Assembly (NCBI GenBank): GCA_934154445.1 | Contig: CAKPGC010000022.1 | Span: 1-11,733, forward strand | Direction: 5' to 3' | DNA length: 11,733 nt | Source: an uncultured Clostridia bacterium | GTDB lineage: Bacteria; Bacillota; Clostridia; TANB77; CAG-508 | In this document: one piece after another, positions 1 to 6,730 of the stretch | Layout of the letters: every line of letters starts with the position of its first letter | Numbering within the stretch: the first letter of the stretch is position 1 | Made by a program: the position numbers and the translations under genes | Notes under the pieces: generated by a model | Seen by the model: the letters and a program-made list of their open reading frames with translations, nothing else | What the model was told of the DNA's origin: nothing | The model's database searches: none

Positions 1-788
1 GAGATATTTTGATTTTCGTTAAGTTCTATTATGGTGTTTTTCAAACAATTATTTTTTTCTTTATATTTTAATATTTCATTATACTCTTTTTTATCATTTG
101 TTGTGATTTTTTGTATTGAATCTTCTGGTAAATCTATAATCATCTTTTCTACTATATTCTCTGCTTTTTGGATTAATTTAGGTTTATTTTCTTTGTTATT
201 TTTAAATGCTGAATATATTTTATTCCATTTTTTCTCAACATTTTTTATATCTTCAATTATTTCTTCTTCTTTTCCAATAGCAGATGTTCTTATAACAGCT
301 CCATTTTTATCGCTTAAATTTTCTCTTACAAGTTTTATTAGTCTTTCTTGTTCTTTTTTATCTTCAACTTTTTGTGATATAGTTACAATGTTTGTATTTG
401 GCATTAATACTATGTATTTACTTGGAAGATTTATATGTGTTGATACTCTTGCTCCCTTTTGTTGATTACTATCCTTTTTAACTTGTACTAATATTTTTTG
501 TCCTTGTTTAATTACGCTATTTATTTCTATGTTGTTATCTATTTTTTCTTTACTTTCATCAACCTTTTCTAGAACATCTTTTAAATGTATAAACCCATTT
601 TTTTCTGTCCCAATATCTACAAATGCAGCTTGCATACCTTTTATTACGTCTTTTGCTATACCTATATAAATATTTCCTTCTTTTCTAGTAGTTTTCTCAT
701 CATCTATATAATATTCTACTATTTTTTTGTTTTCTAATAGTATAATTTCTTTATCGTTTTCTTTTTTGTTTATTAGTATTTCAAACAT
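1..788 (-). CDS. rng: Ribonuclease E/G family protein, N-terminal part, cut by the left edge
   Basis: The minus strand reads from an ATG at 788 through 262 codons to base 1 without a stop, so the gene continues beyond the window. Residues 38-72 look like the S1 RNA-binding fold at the start of RNase E/G proteins (GNIYIGIAKDV, then AAFVDIGTEKNGFIHL). The family signature KGARVSTHINLPSKYIVLMP follows at residues 111-130, and GAVIRTSA at 163-170 matches the usual VRTAA stretch. Members are Mg-dependent endonucleases that process rRNA and decay mRNA. Their catalytic aspartates would lie past the left edge, so activity cannot be judged here. An AGAGG box about 9 bases upstream supports the start. 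It follows pth by 14 bases and should be co-transcribed with it. The family call is secure; choosing Rng rather than Rne is convention. Confidence 0.88.
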   Translation of the reverse strand, partial: MFEILINKKENDKEIILLENKKIVEYYIDDEKTTRKEGNIYIGIAKDVIKGMQAAFVDIGTEKNGFIHLKDVLEKVDESKEKIDNNIEINSVIKQGQKILVQVKKDSNQQKGARVSTHINLPSKYIVLMPNTNIVTISQKVEDKKEQERLIKLVRENLSDKNGAVIRTSAIGKEEEIIEDIKNVEKKWNKIYSAFKNNKENKPKLIQKAENIVEKMIIDLPEDSIQKITTNDKKEYNEILKYKEKNNCLKNTIIELNENQNI

Positions 789-802
789 TTTAACAATCCT
801 CT

Positions 803-1360
803 CTAATTAAACTTGTTCATTGCTATATCTATTCCATTTTTTATTATTTCTTCTATAGCATCTGCAGCTTTTTTTACTCCTTGATGTAAAATCTCTTGTT
901 CCTCGTCTGGAACCTTTCCTATTACATAGTTTATCATATCATTTTTAAATTCAGGTTGTCCTATTCCAACTCTAACTCGTCCAAACTCTAAAGAATTTAG
1001 TTTTTCTGTTACTGATTTCATTCCATTGTGTGAGCCAGGTCCACCCTTTTTTCTTATTTTTATATTGCCTTTTTCCACATCTATATCATCATAAATCACT
1101 ATTATTTCATTAGGTTTTATGTTGTAAAAATCAGCGACTTCCTTTACAGATTCTCCACTTAAGTTCATATATGTCTGTGGCTTTAACAGTATTACTTTTT
1201 TTCCTTGTATAACCCCTGTTTCACATAATCCCTTAAATTTTGTTTTTGTTATGTTTATATTATTTCTTTTTGCTATTTCATTTATTGTATCAAATCCCAT
1301 ATTATGTCTTGTATTTGCATATTCATCTTCTGGATTTCCTAGTCCTACTATTAAATACAT
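803..1360 (-). CDS. pth: Peptidyl-tRNA hydrolase (Pth)
   Basis: This 185-residue cytosolic enzyme hydrolyses peptidyl-tRNAs released by stalled or aborted ribosomes, recycling the tRNA. The family's active-site residues are all visible: Asn9 in LIVGLGNP, catalytic His19 in NTRHNMGF, Asn66 in QTYMNLSG, Asp91 in YDDIDV and Asn112 in GSHNGMK. They match Asn10, His20, Asn68, Asp93 and Asn114 of the E. coli enzyme. RVRVGIG at 128-134 is also typical, and the length is normal for bacterial Pth. An AGAGGT box precedes the ATG. It lies 17 bases after the acidic coiled-coil gene and 14 bases before the RNase E/G gene, which suggests one operon. If +1 frameshifting or stalling at CGG is real in this organism, Pth is the kind of enzyme that would clear drop-off products; that link is only inference. 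Confidence 0.97.
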   Translation of the reverse strand: MYLIVGLGNPEDEYANTRHNMGFDTINEIAKRNNINITKTKFKGLCETGVIQGKKVILLKPQTYMNLSGESVKEVADFYNIKPNEIIVIYDDIDVEKGNIKIRKKGGPGSHNGMKSVTEKLNSLEFGRVRVGIGQPEFKNDMINYVIGKVPDEEQEILHQGVKKAADAIEEIIKNGIDIAMNKFN

Positions 1361-1377
1361 TTTCTATTTACCTCTTT

Positions 1378-2940
1378 TTAATCTTTTTTGTCTTTAAAAA
1401 ACTTGTGAAATATTCCGCCTTTTCTGTCATTTTCTACATCATCGTATTCAGTATCTTCATTTTCGTTATCCTCTTCGCCATCAAAGTATTCGTCTTCATC
1501 GCCTTCGTCATCTTCATCATCTTCATCATCTTCATCATCTTCGTCTTCTTCATAATCATCATACTCATCAGTATCTTCTTCATTATCTTCATCGTTATCA
1601 TCATAATAATCATCTTCAAATTCATCATCGTCATCATATTCATATTCTTCAACATATTCAATATCATCATTTGAGATTTTTGATTTAAAAATATCATCTT
1701 CTATATCTTTTGATGCATCTTCTTCATCTTTTTTTATTTTTTCTTCTACTTCTTCTAATTTAAATTCATTTAAATCTTTTTCAAATTTTTCACTTACTTC
1801 TTTTTGGAATACTTCATAAATATTTTTAATTTCTTCGATTCTCCAATAATTAGAATTAATAATCGTTCCTGCCTTGATCTTAATATTATTTATCTCTTCC
1901 TCAAAATTCTTTTCTTTTTCTTCTATGTTTTTCAAATATTCTTTATTATATAATTCTTTATATGCTTTTTTAGATGATTTGCCTGCTATTTCTTTTTGTA
2001 TTAATTCATATAAGTTGTTAAATTGTTCAGTATCTTGCTCAAATTTTTCATAAGCATCCAACATTAGTTGGCTATGAACTTTTAATCCATTTATTGATGT
2101 CATTCTCTCATTGTCTAAAAAACTAACAATATACATCTTTTGTGCATTTAAAAATGCTAACTTTACACTTACATCTCTTAACGCTTTATTATATTTATCT
2201 AGTTTTATTTCGTCATTATTTATTTCTGATAATAATTTTTTCATCTTTTCATAGATAAAAATGTAACATTCTGCCTCTTTTTTTGCAATATCATTTCTGA
2301 CTTTTGTTGCACTTTCTATGACATTTTTATTAAATGGTACTCTTTCATCTTTACCATTACTAATCATTATGGCTACAATTTCTTCTTTTCTATCATCTTC
2401 TTGTGAATTTATAAATTCTTTTAATTCTTTTATAATATTTGTATCCACTTCGTTTATATTCTTATTTACTTTATCGATTATCTGAAGATGATTAGTTTCT
2501 TCCGCTCTTCTACTTCTTGAATATTTATTTCTTTCTTTTTGTTTCTCACCAAATATTGTTAATAACTTTATAAATTCTTCTCTTAATTCTTCTGATTTTT
2601 TATTGTTTCTAGTCAATTTTCCTTCTATCTTTTTTAATTTTTCTTCAATAATCTCAGGAGATTCGTCAAGACTGCTAAATAATTGTTCTCTCTCTTCTTC
2701 GTCTTTTGTATTAGATCTATAAATATTTTTTTGTTCTTGTTGAATTCTTCTTATATTATTTGCAGCTTCGTCAAAATCATTAATAATTTTATCTTCTTCC
2801 TCGAGAATGGTTTGATATCTTTGTGTTTCTTCAGTTATTTCTTTATAATCTTTATAAATGGTTTTTAGATTTATTTTCTTATCAAATCCACATATATTAT
2901 TAAAGTATTTTTCTAATACAATAGCACTTCTTTCATACAT
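1378..2940 (-). CDS. Coiled-coil protein with long acidic tail, function unknown
   Basis: This 520-residue soluble protein has no signal peptide or membrane segment. The N-terminus (MYERSAIVLEKYFNNI) is well ordered. Most of residues 30-400 are rich in Glu, Lys, Leu and Ile with heptad-like spacing, consistent with long coiled coils. Residues about 411-505 are almost entirely Asp and Glu with some Tyr, including a tandem Glu-Asp-Asp run. The last residues turn basic and aromatic (GGIFHKFFKDKKD). I recall similar uncharacterised proteins from Clostridia, but I know of no assigned function. The ATG at 2940 has an AGGAGG box 8 bases upstream, and a promoter lies at 2981-3009. It is the first gene of a likely operon with pth and the RNase E/G gene, so a role in RNA or translation is possible but unproven. 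Codon use and frame stay consistent to the stop. Confidence 0.85.
   Translation of the reverse strand: MYERSAIVLEKYFNNICGFDKKINLKTIYKDYKEITEETQRYQTILEEEDKIINDFDEAANNIRRIQQEQKNIYRSNTKDEEEREQLFSSLDESPEIIEEKLKKIEGKLTRNNKKSEELREEFIKLLTIFGEKQKERNKYSRSRRAEETNHLQIIDKVNKNINEVDTNIIKELKEFINSQEDDRKEEIVAIMISNGKDERVPFNKNVIESATKVRNDIAKKEAECYIFIYEKMKKLLSEINNDEIKLDKYNKALRDVSVKLAFLNAQKMYIVSFLDNERMTSINGLKVHSQLMLDAYEKFEQDTEQFNNLYELIQKEIAGKSSKKAYKELYNKEYLKNIEEKEKNFEEEINNIKIKAGTIINSNYWRIEEIKNIYEVFQKEVSEKFEKDLNEFKLEEVEEKIKKDEEDASKDIEDDIFKSKISNDDIEYVEEYEYDDDDEFEDDYYDDNDEDNEEDTDEYDDYEEDEDDEDDEDDEDDEGDEDEYFDGEEDNENEDTEYDDVENDRKGGIFHKFFKDKKD
1504..1545. repeat. In-frame 9-base tandem repeat coding for Glu-Asp-Asp units
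   Basis: On the plus strand the 9-base unit TCATCTTCA is repeated several times, with single-base variants at the edges. On the coding strand it gives repeated Asp-Asp-Glu in the acidic tail of the coiled-coil gene. The unit is a multiple of three, so slippage would change tail length without breaking the frame. Confidence 0.8.
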
Positions 2941-2980
2941 ATTCTTGTCCTCCTATTTTTACCCTTATTGAATTTCATAT

Positions 2981-3009
2981 ATTTTATCATTTTTTTTGCT
3001 AAATAACAA
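2981..3009 (-). promoter_or_regulatory. Sigma-A-type promoter for the coiled-coil / pth / RNase E/G operon
   Basis: On the minus strand there is a -35 TTGTTA (3004-3009), a 17-base spacer and a -10 TAAAAT (2981-2986). The -10 is preceded by TG in extended -10 position. Transcription would start near 2974, giving a leader of about 30 bases that contains the AGGAGG box of the 520-residue protein. The promoter begins directly after the frame-corrected cysE stop (3011-3013). This supports that stop as the natural end of cysE; the uncorrected frame would run through the promoter. Confidence 0.7.
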
Positions 3010-3010
3010 G

Positions 3011-3534
3011 TTATTTTCTTACTATTTTTCCGTGGAATCCCAACAACTGTTACATTATCAGGTATATTGCTTAATACTACACTATTTGAACCTATTTTTA
3101 CATTGTTTCCTATTTTTATTGGTCCTAGTACTTTTGCTCCTGAACCTACCATTACATTATCACCTAAATCTGGATGTCTTTTATATTTGTCTTTTCCGGT
3201 TCCTCCTAGTGTACTATTATGATATATAGTGCAATTATTTCCAATTGTTGTAGTCTCTCCGAATTACAATTCCCATTCCATGGTCAATAAATAACTTTCT
3301 CCCAATTTTTGCTCCTGGATGTATTTCTATTCCTGTAATGTGCCTTGCTATTTGTGATAGAAGTCTTGCTAAAAAATATAATTTTTTTTGATATAAAAAA
3401 TGTGCTATTTTATGAAAAAATATCGCATGAAATCCTGGATATAGGATTATTGCTTCAAAAACGTTTCTACAGGCTGGATCCTTTTTTTGTATATTTTTTG
3501 CATCTTGATACAATTCTTTAAAAACTTTTATCAT
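3011..3534 (-). CDS. cysE: Serine O-acetyltransferase, intact only with two +1 frameshifts at CGG
   Basis: CysE transfers acetyl from acetyl-CoA to serine, giving O-acetylserine for cysteine synthesis. Read conventionally, the ATG at 3534 yields 91 good residues and then runs into a stop. Skipping base 3261 (C of an in-frame CGG) restores GETTTIGNN and 76 residues of left-handed beta-helix hexapeptide repeats. Skipping base 3032 (C of the next in-frame CGG) restores GIPGKIVRK and a stop at 3011. The result is 173 residues, a normal length for short Firmicute enzymes. Family residues are present: Asp19 in KKDPA, Asp84-His85 in FIDHGMG, LGGTGKDK at 109-116, and Arg119-His120. Without the second skip, the protein would gain an unrelated tail overlapping the next promoter and gene. 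An AAGGGTG box precedes the ATG. No T-box is visible upstream; a lone TATAAT at 3553-3558 has no clear -35. The family is certain. Whether this is a working gene, a pseudogene or a sequence error is open. Confidence 0.88.
3030..3032 (-). other. In-frame CGG at a +1 frameshift site (cysE, second site)
   Basis: In the frame set after the first cysE shift, the codons read ATT CCA CGG AAA AAT. Dropping the C (base 3032) gives CCA GGA AAA ATA GTA AGA AAA TAA, that is Pro-Gly-Lys-Ile-Val-Arg-Lys-stop, the expected C-terminal form of this family. Removing one A from the neighbouring A run would also restore the frame (PRKIVRK), so this site alone is ambiguous. The match to the other two sites favours the C. 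Confidence 0.7.
3259..3261 (-). other. In-frame CGG at a +1 frameshift site (cysE, first site)
   Basis: The upstream frame reads GTA ATT CGG AGA GAC. Dropping the C (base 3261) gives GTA ATT GGA GAG ACT, Val-Ile-Gly-Glu-Thr, the near-invariant VIGET motif of serine acetyltransferases. The position of the extra base is fixed closely by this motif. Confidence 0.88.
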
Positions 3535-3586
3535 AATATCACCCTTAGTAATATTATATGTTATGTCTTGAAGAAACGTTTATTTA

Positions 3587-4349
3587 TTATTTTCCTAAAA
3601 ATATCTGAACATATATCTTTCCATACTTAGAACTTTTTACTACTCCTATTCCTGTATAATTAAAAGATGTATTTAAAATATTTGCTTTGTGCCCTGAAGA
3701 ATTCATCCAAGCAGTTACTGCTCCTGAGTTACTTGAATTTCCCGCAATATTTTCTCCCGCCGTTTTGTATGTTACTTTAAAATTATTCAGCATATTAAAA
3801 GGTGAGCCGTATGTTGGTGATTCATGTGAGAAATAATTGTTATCAACCATATCTTGTGCTTTTATTCTAGCAACATTTAATGCTCCAGAATCAATTTTTA
3901 ATGCCGTTAACCCATTATTGATTCTTTGTTTGTTTATTAAATCAAATACTTCTTTTTCATCACTACTCAGTGAAGTAGTATTTGATGTGCTAGAACCGAC
4001 TTGTATTTCCTGATGAACCTGATCCACTTGAACTAGCATATATTGCTTTTACATATTTTTTATTTACAGCTCCTATATAATCACCTTCTACTTGAACAAC
4101 ATACCAATCTCCTATACCAGCAAATACCCTTATATATTCATTCTTTTTTACAGTTGCTACTATTGGATAGTTTATTCCTGGTCCGCTTCTAACATTTAAT
4201 GTTGTTGCTGTAACTAATCCTGTTGAAAATCCCACATTATAATAATGTTGCATACCATAAGAATTAGTAAAAAAACATACTATTATTACAAACAATATTG
4301 CTCCACTTATTTTAAATATCGTGTCTTTCTTAATATTAATAACTTTCAT
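3587..4349 (-). CDS. Secreted SH3b-CAP domain protein, intact only with one +1 frameshift at CGG
   Basis: The ATG at 4349, with a GGAG box 7 bases upstream, starts a lysine-containing N-terminus and a hydrophobic segment at residues 14-28, a signal peptide or membrane anchor. A bacterial SH3 domain spans about residues 45-104 (ATTLNVRSGPGINYP, then GDWYVVQ), a fold that often binds cell wall. A Ser/Gly/Thr linker follows. Residues about 130-253 form a YkwD-type CAP (SCP/PR-1) domain, with His175 in YFSHESP, AGEN at 197-200, His220 in SGHKANIL and YTGIGVV. As written, the frame hits a stop just after residue 119. Skipping base 3998, the C of an in-frame CGG, joins SGNTS to GSSTSNTTS and gives 253 residues. 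The break lies in a flexible linker, so an SH3b-only product is conceivable. CAP proteins of this kind are extracellular and of uncertain activity. Clear promoter elements were not found upstream. Confidence 0.86.
3996..3998 (-). other. In-frame CGG at a +1 frameshift site (SH3b-CAP gene)
   Basis: The upstream frame reads ACA AGT CGG TTC TAG. Dropping the C (base 3998) gives ACA AGT GGT TCT AGC ACA, Thr-Ser-Gly-Ser-Ser-Thr, continuing the Ser/Gly linker into the CAP domain. The two frames overlap over 3990-4039, so the shift must lie in that interval; the CGG is the only one in it. Confidence 0.8.
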
Positions 4350-4510
4350 GAAACATCTCCTTCCATTTGTATTATTAATATTTATACATACCGTTTGTAC
4401 TATATTCTTATTTATTTTCTTACTTTTTCTATATGAACAAATCTTATTTTTTCATAATTATATTCTGATATTCTTTTATTAAATGAATCAAATGTATGTG
4501 AACTAATTAA

Positions 4511-4544
4511 ATTAGAGATTGAAAACCTGATTTCAATCTCTAAT
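4511..4544 (-). terminator. Hairpin terminator after the rusA-like gene
   Basis: A perfect 14-base inverted repeat (4511-4524 with 4531-4544) encloses a 6-base loop. It lies about 40 bases after the stop of the RusA-like gene. The minus-strand exit is TTTAATTAGTT, a weak U-tract. The plus-strand exit (ATTTTATTTTATAAT) is also T-rich, so it may act in both directions and insulate the SH3b-CAP gene. Confidence 0.7.
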
Positions 4545-4585
4545 ATTTTATTTTATAATAATTACATATATAACAATAATAAATA

Positions 4586-4996
4586 TTAATATTCTTCAAT
4601 TTTTATATATACTTTATCTTCTAATGAATATTTCTTCTCGACTTCTAACTTTGTAATTTGATTATCATCTTTGAATGCAAATTTATTCATACTATCTAAA
4701 ACAACTTTAACTATATTGTCAATATCTGGTTTTTTTGTTGGACTTATATTATTATCTAACATTTTATTTATATCCGATTTTTTTGTAGTTTTTGGAATTG
4801 AGAAATATGCAATTATGCTTACTTTTAGCCTTCCTTCAATTATTTTAAATTTAGGATATTTTAATAGAAAATATTGTTCAACAAGTGTCTCGTAATCTTT
4901 TGTTTTTGTTGGTGTGTATACAATTCCTGTATAAGAATTTAACCTTGGTCTTCCTTTTCCTACTACTTTTCCAGGAACCTCAAATTCATAAATCAT
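4586..4996 (-). CDS. rusA: RusA-family Holliday junction resolvase-like endonuclease
   Basis: This 136-residue protein shows the RusA core: KPDIDNIVK at residues 89-97 and FKDDNQI at 108-114. Asp91, Asp93 and Lys97 have the spacing of Asp70, Asp72 and Lys76 in E. coli RusA, and Asp110/Asp111 are the likely third acidic site. The N-terminal VPGKVVGKGRPR is typical too. RusA enzymes are small dimeric Mg-dependent nucleases that cut four-way DNA junctions. The ATG at 4996 is chosen because GGAGG sits 5 bases upstream; a longer in-frame start at 5008 would be a TTG inside that binding site. It follows the rRNA methyltransferase by 38 bases and ends before a terminator. RusA is often prophage-borne, but no phage genes lie nearby, so it appears to be a chromosomal copy. 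Confidence 0.9.
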   Translation of the reverse strand: MIYEFEVPGKVVGKGRPRLNSYTGIVYTPTKTKDYETLVEQYFLLKYPKFKIIEGRLKVSIIAYFSIPKTTKKSDINKMLDNNISPTKKPDIDNIVKVVLDSMNKFAFKDDNQITKLEVEKKYSLEDKVYIKIEEY

Positions 4997-5034
4997 TTTT
5001 TCCTCCAAATTTTAATATACATTTTTTTATTACT

Positions 5035-5976
5035 TTATTTTTTTACTAGTTTTGCAACAAAAAATCCTTCTGTATCTTTTGATGGTAATATTCTAATCGC
5101 TTTTGCTATTGATTTATCTTTGTCGTTGTCAAAAGCTTTTTGTGCATCTTTTATTTCAATATCTATATCTACTAGCTTTACATTAAAATTCTTCAATGCC
5201 CAGTCTAATATAAGTTCGTTTTCATCTTCATTTATAGTACATGTTGAATATACCATAATTCCATTTGGTTTTAAAGCATTATATGCACTTTCAAATAATT
5301 TTTTCTGTAATTTTGTTAGTTCTCTTACAGTTCTTGGCGACCAATCTCTATATGTTGCTAAACTTCCAACAACAAATCTGCCCTCTCCACTACATGGTGT
5401 ATCTAATAATACTTTATCAAAATATTCTGGATATTTATTTCCTATTTTTTCACCTCTACCATTTACTATTTCTATTATTTGTGCTCCTTGTTTTTCTACA
5501 TTATATTTTAATCTTTCACATCTTATTTTATCTAGTTCATTTGCTAAAATATAACCTTCATTTTTCATCAATGCAGCTAGTTCTGTAGTCTTACTTCCAG
5601 GTGCTGCTGTTAGGTCTAAAACTTTTTCTCCTGATTTAGGATTTAAAACTATTGGCGGAACCATACTTGATAAACTTTGTATATATATGTATCCTTTTTC
5701 GTAAATTTCTAATTTTTGTAATTTTCTTTCATCTATATTTTTTATGACTAATGCATCATTATACCATGGTACTCTTTCAAATTTTATATTATTTTCTTTA
5801 AAATATCTCATTAAATCTTGTATATTATACTTTAATGTATTTACCCTTAAAGTTGTGTACCTTTCTTCTGTCATTCCCAATAATATTTGATCAACTTTAA
5901 TTGGTGTATATTTTTCGTATAGAAAATCCATGAATTCTTTTGGTAGTCTATTTCTCATTTCTTTTATTGATAACAT
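5035..5976 (-). CDS. NOL1/NOP2/Sun-family RNA (cytosine-5) methyltransferase
   Basis: This 313-residue SAM-dependent enzyme should form 5-methylcytosine in rRNA or tRNA. Visible motifs are the SAM-binding VLDLTAAPGSKTTELA (119-134), ANELDKIRCERLKYN (145-159), motif IV LLDTPCSGEGR (190-200) with Cys195, and motif VI VYSTCTINEDENE (242-254) with catalytic Cys246. Both cysteines used by this family are present. The N-terminal 100 residues (RVNTLK at 44-49) match the usual substrate-binding extension. At 313 residues it lacks the C-terminal PUA-like region of RsmF and the NusB-like domain of RsmB. It is a short type whose exact target base I cannot name. An AGGAGAG box precedes the ATG. It starts 12 bases after the HAD phosphatase gene, which points to co-transcription. 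Confidence 0.93.
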   Translation of the reverse strand: MLSIKEMRNRLPKEFMDFLYEKYTPIKVDQILLGMTEERYTTLRVNTLKYNIQDLMRYFKENNIKFERVPWYNDALVIKNIDERKLQKLEIYEKGYIYIQSLSSMVPPIVLNPKSGEKVLDLTAAPGSKTTELAALMKNEGYILANELDKIRCERLKYNVEKQGAQIIEIVNGRGEKIGNKYPEYFDKVLLDTPCSGEGRFVVGSLATYRDWSPRTVRELTKLQKKLFESAYNALKPNGIMVYSTCTINEDENELILDWALKNFNVKLVDIDIEIKDAQKAFDNDKDKSIAKAIRILPSKDTEGFFVAKLVKK

Positions 5977-5988
5977 TTCGCTCTCCTA

Positions 5989-6570
5989 TTAAACATTTTT
6001 TAGTTCTCTTATATACCTATAAATTTCTCCCCAATTATTAACTTCTTTAACATACTCGTTTTCTTCTAATTTTACTAAATTTGTATCTCTAAAATATAGT
6101 GTTTTTACTCCATTTTCAGATAATCTTTTTATAATTCTCCAATCATCATCAATCATTAGGTCTACTTTTTCATCTTGGCAAATTTTTAATTTATCTTCAA
6201 CTTGCCAATGATATTTATCAAACTTAATATTGTTTTCTTCTAATAATCTTATTGCATCATCTTTCATTTCTTTTATAAATCCACCTCTTGCAGTAATAAC
6301 TATAAATTCATGTCCTTGTTCTTTTAATAAATTGTATATGCCTATAAACCCCGACATTAAATTGCTTTCTTTTGATACTTTCATGAAATACTTTTCGATG
6401 AATTCTTTTTCCTGCTCGCTTGTCCAATTATATCTAGCTTGAAATTTTGGTTCTTCCTTATTTATTAAATTATTTCCATTTAAAACGTCTATATCAAAAA
6501 TTTCTTCATAAGTTCTAAATGTTGTTTCACTATCTATAACTACTCCATCTAAATCTATACCTATTTTCAT
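5989..6570 (-). CDS. HAD-superfamily phosphatase, NT5C (5'-deoxyribonucleotidase)-like
   Basis: This 193-residue cytosolic protein carries the HAD motifs in order: Asp6 and Asp8 in GIDLDGVV (nucleophile and acid/base), Thr93 in VITARGG, Lys127 in VEDKLKIC, and Asp141-Asp143 in MIDDDWR. The cap region between motifs I and II and the overall length resemble the NT5C group, which removes phosphate from pyrimidine deoxynucleotides. Many bacterial members have unknown substrates, so the reaction is a family guess. The ATG at 6570 has an AGGAGG box 8 bases upstream. It is the first gene after the promoter at 6645-6673 and leads the operon with the methyltransferase and the RusA-like gene. Confidence 0.85.
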   Translation of the reverse strand: MKIGIDLDGVVIDSETTFRTYEEIFDIDVLNGNNLINKEEPKFQARYNWTSEQEKEFIEKYFMKVSKESNLMSGFIGIYNLLKEQGHEFIVITARGGFIKEMKDDAIRLLEENNIKFDKYHWQVEDKLKICQDEKVDLMIDDDWRIIKRLSENGVKTLYFRDTNLVKLEENEYVKEVNNWGEIYRYIRELKNV

Positions 6571-6644
6571 ATTCTATTCCTCCTAAAATTATAAATTTCT
6601 TGTAATCATAATAATTCTTTATGATTTTACTGCACTTTGACAAA

Positions 6645-6673
6645 AGTATATAATATAAAATAAATAATTTCAA
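6645..6673 (-). promoter_or_regulatory. Sigma-A-type promoter for the HAD / methyltransferase / rusA operon
   Basis: On the minus strand there is a -35 TTGAAA (6668-6673), a 17-base spacer and a -10 TATACT (6645-6650), each five of six to consensus. The predicted start near 6638 leaves a leader of about 68 bases before the ATG at 6570. No riboswitch-like fold was recognised in that leader. Confidence 0.65.
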
Positions 6674-6689
6674 CCAATTTCTAACCATT

Positions 6690-6730
6690 AATAAAAAAGA
6701 ACTACAATTTTAATGTAGTTCTTTTTTATT
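6690..6730 (-). terminator. Intrinsic terminator overlapping the end of the surface-module operon
   Basis: A perfect 17-base inverted repeat (6690-6706 with 6714-6730) has a 7-base loop. Read on the minus strand, the stem ends in TTTTTTATT. The stem contains the TAA stop (6726-6728) of the 365-residue gene, so the terminator overlaps the coding end. It separates the surface module from the promoter at 6645-6673. Confidence 0.85.

Noticed and set aside
31..465. Plus-strand open frame near the left edge
   Set aside because: It is antisense to the RNase E/G gene, whose motifs are clear on the minus strand.
1504..1545. CRISPR-like array
   Set aside because: The repeat is a 9-base unit without spacers inside a coding region for acidic residues.
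1240..1674. Plus-strand open frame opposite pth and the acidic tail
   Set aside because: It is a hydrophobic Ile/Phe-rich shadow of the acidic codons on the other strand and has no supporting start signals.
2913..3152. Separate minus-strand reading frame carrying hexapeptide repeats
   Set aside because: It is the continuation of cysE after the first frameshift. Its last 38 or so residues are unrelated to the family and overlap a promoter and the next gene, which fits a second shift before them.
3030..3998. Simple reassignment of CGG to another amino acid
   Set aside because: Reading CGG as any single amino acid leaves all three frames broken; a one-base shift is still needed.
4997..5008. 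Longer start for the RusA-like gene at 5008
   Set aside because: The codon is TTG and lies within the ribosome binding site of the ATG at 4996.
6637..6654. Plus-strand TTGACA followed by TATAAT
   Set aside because: The spacing is only 6 bases and no plus-strand gene follows.
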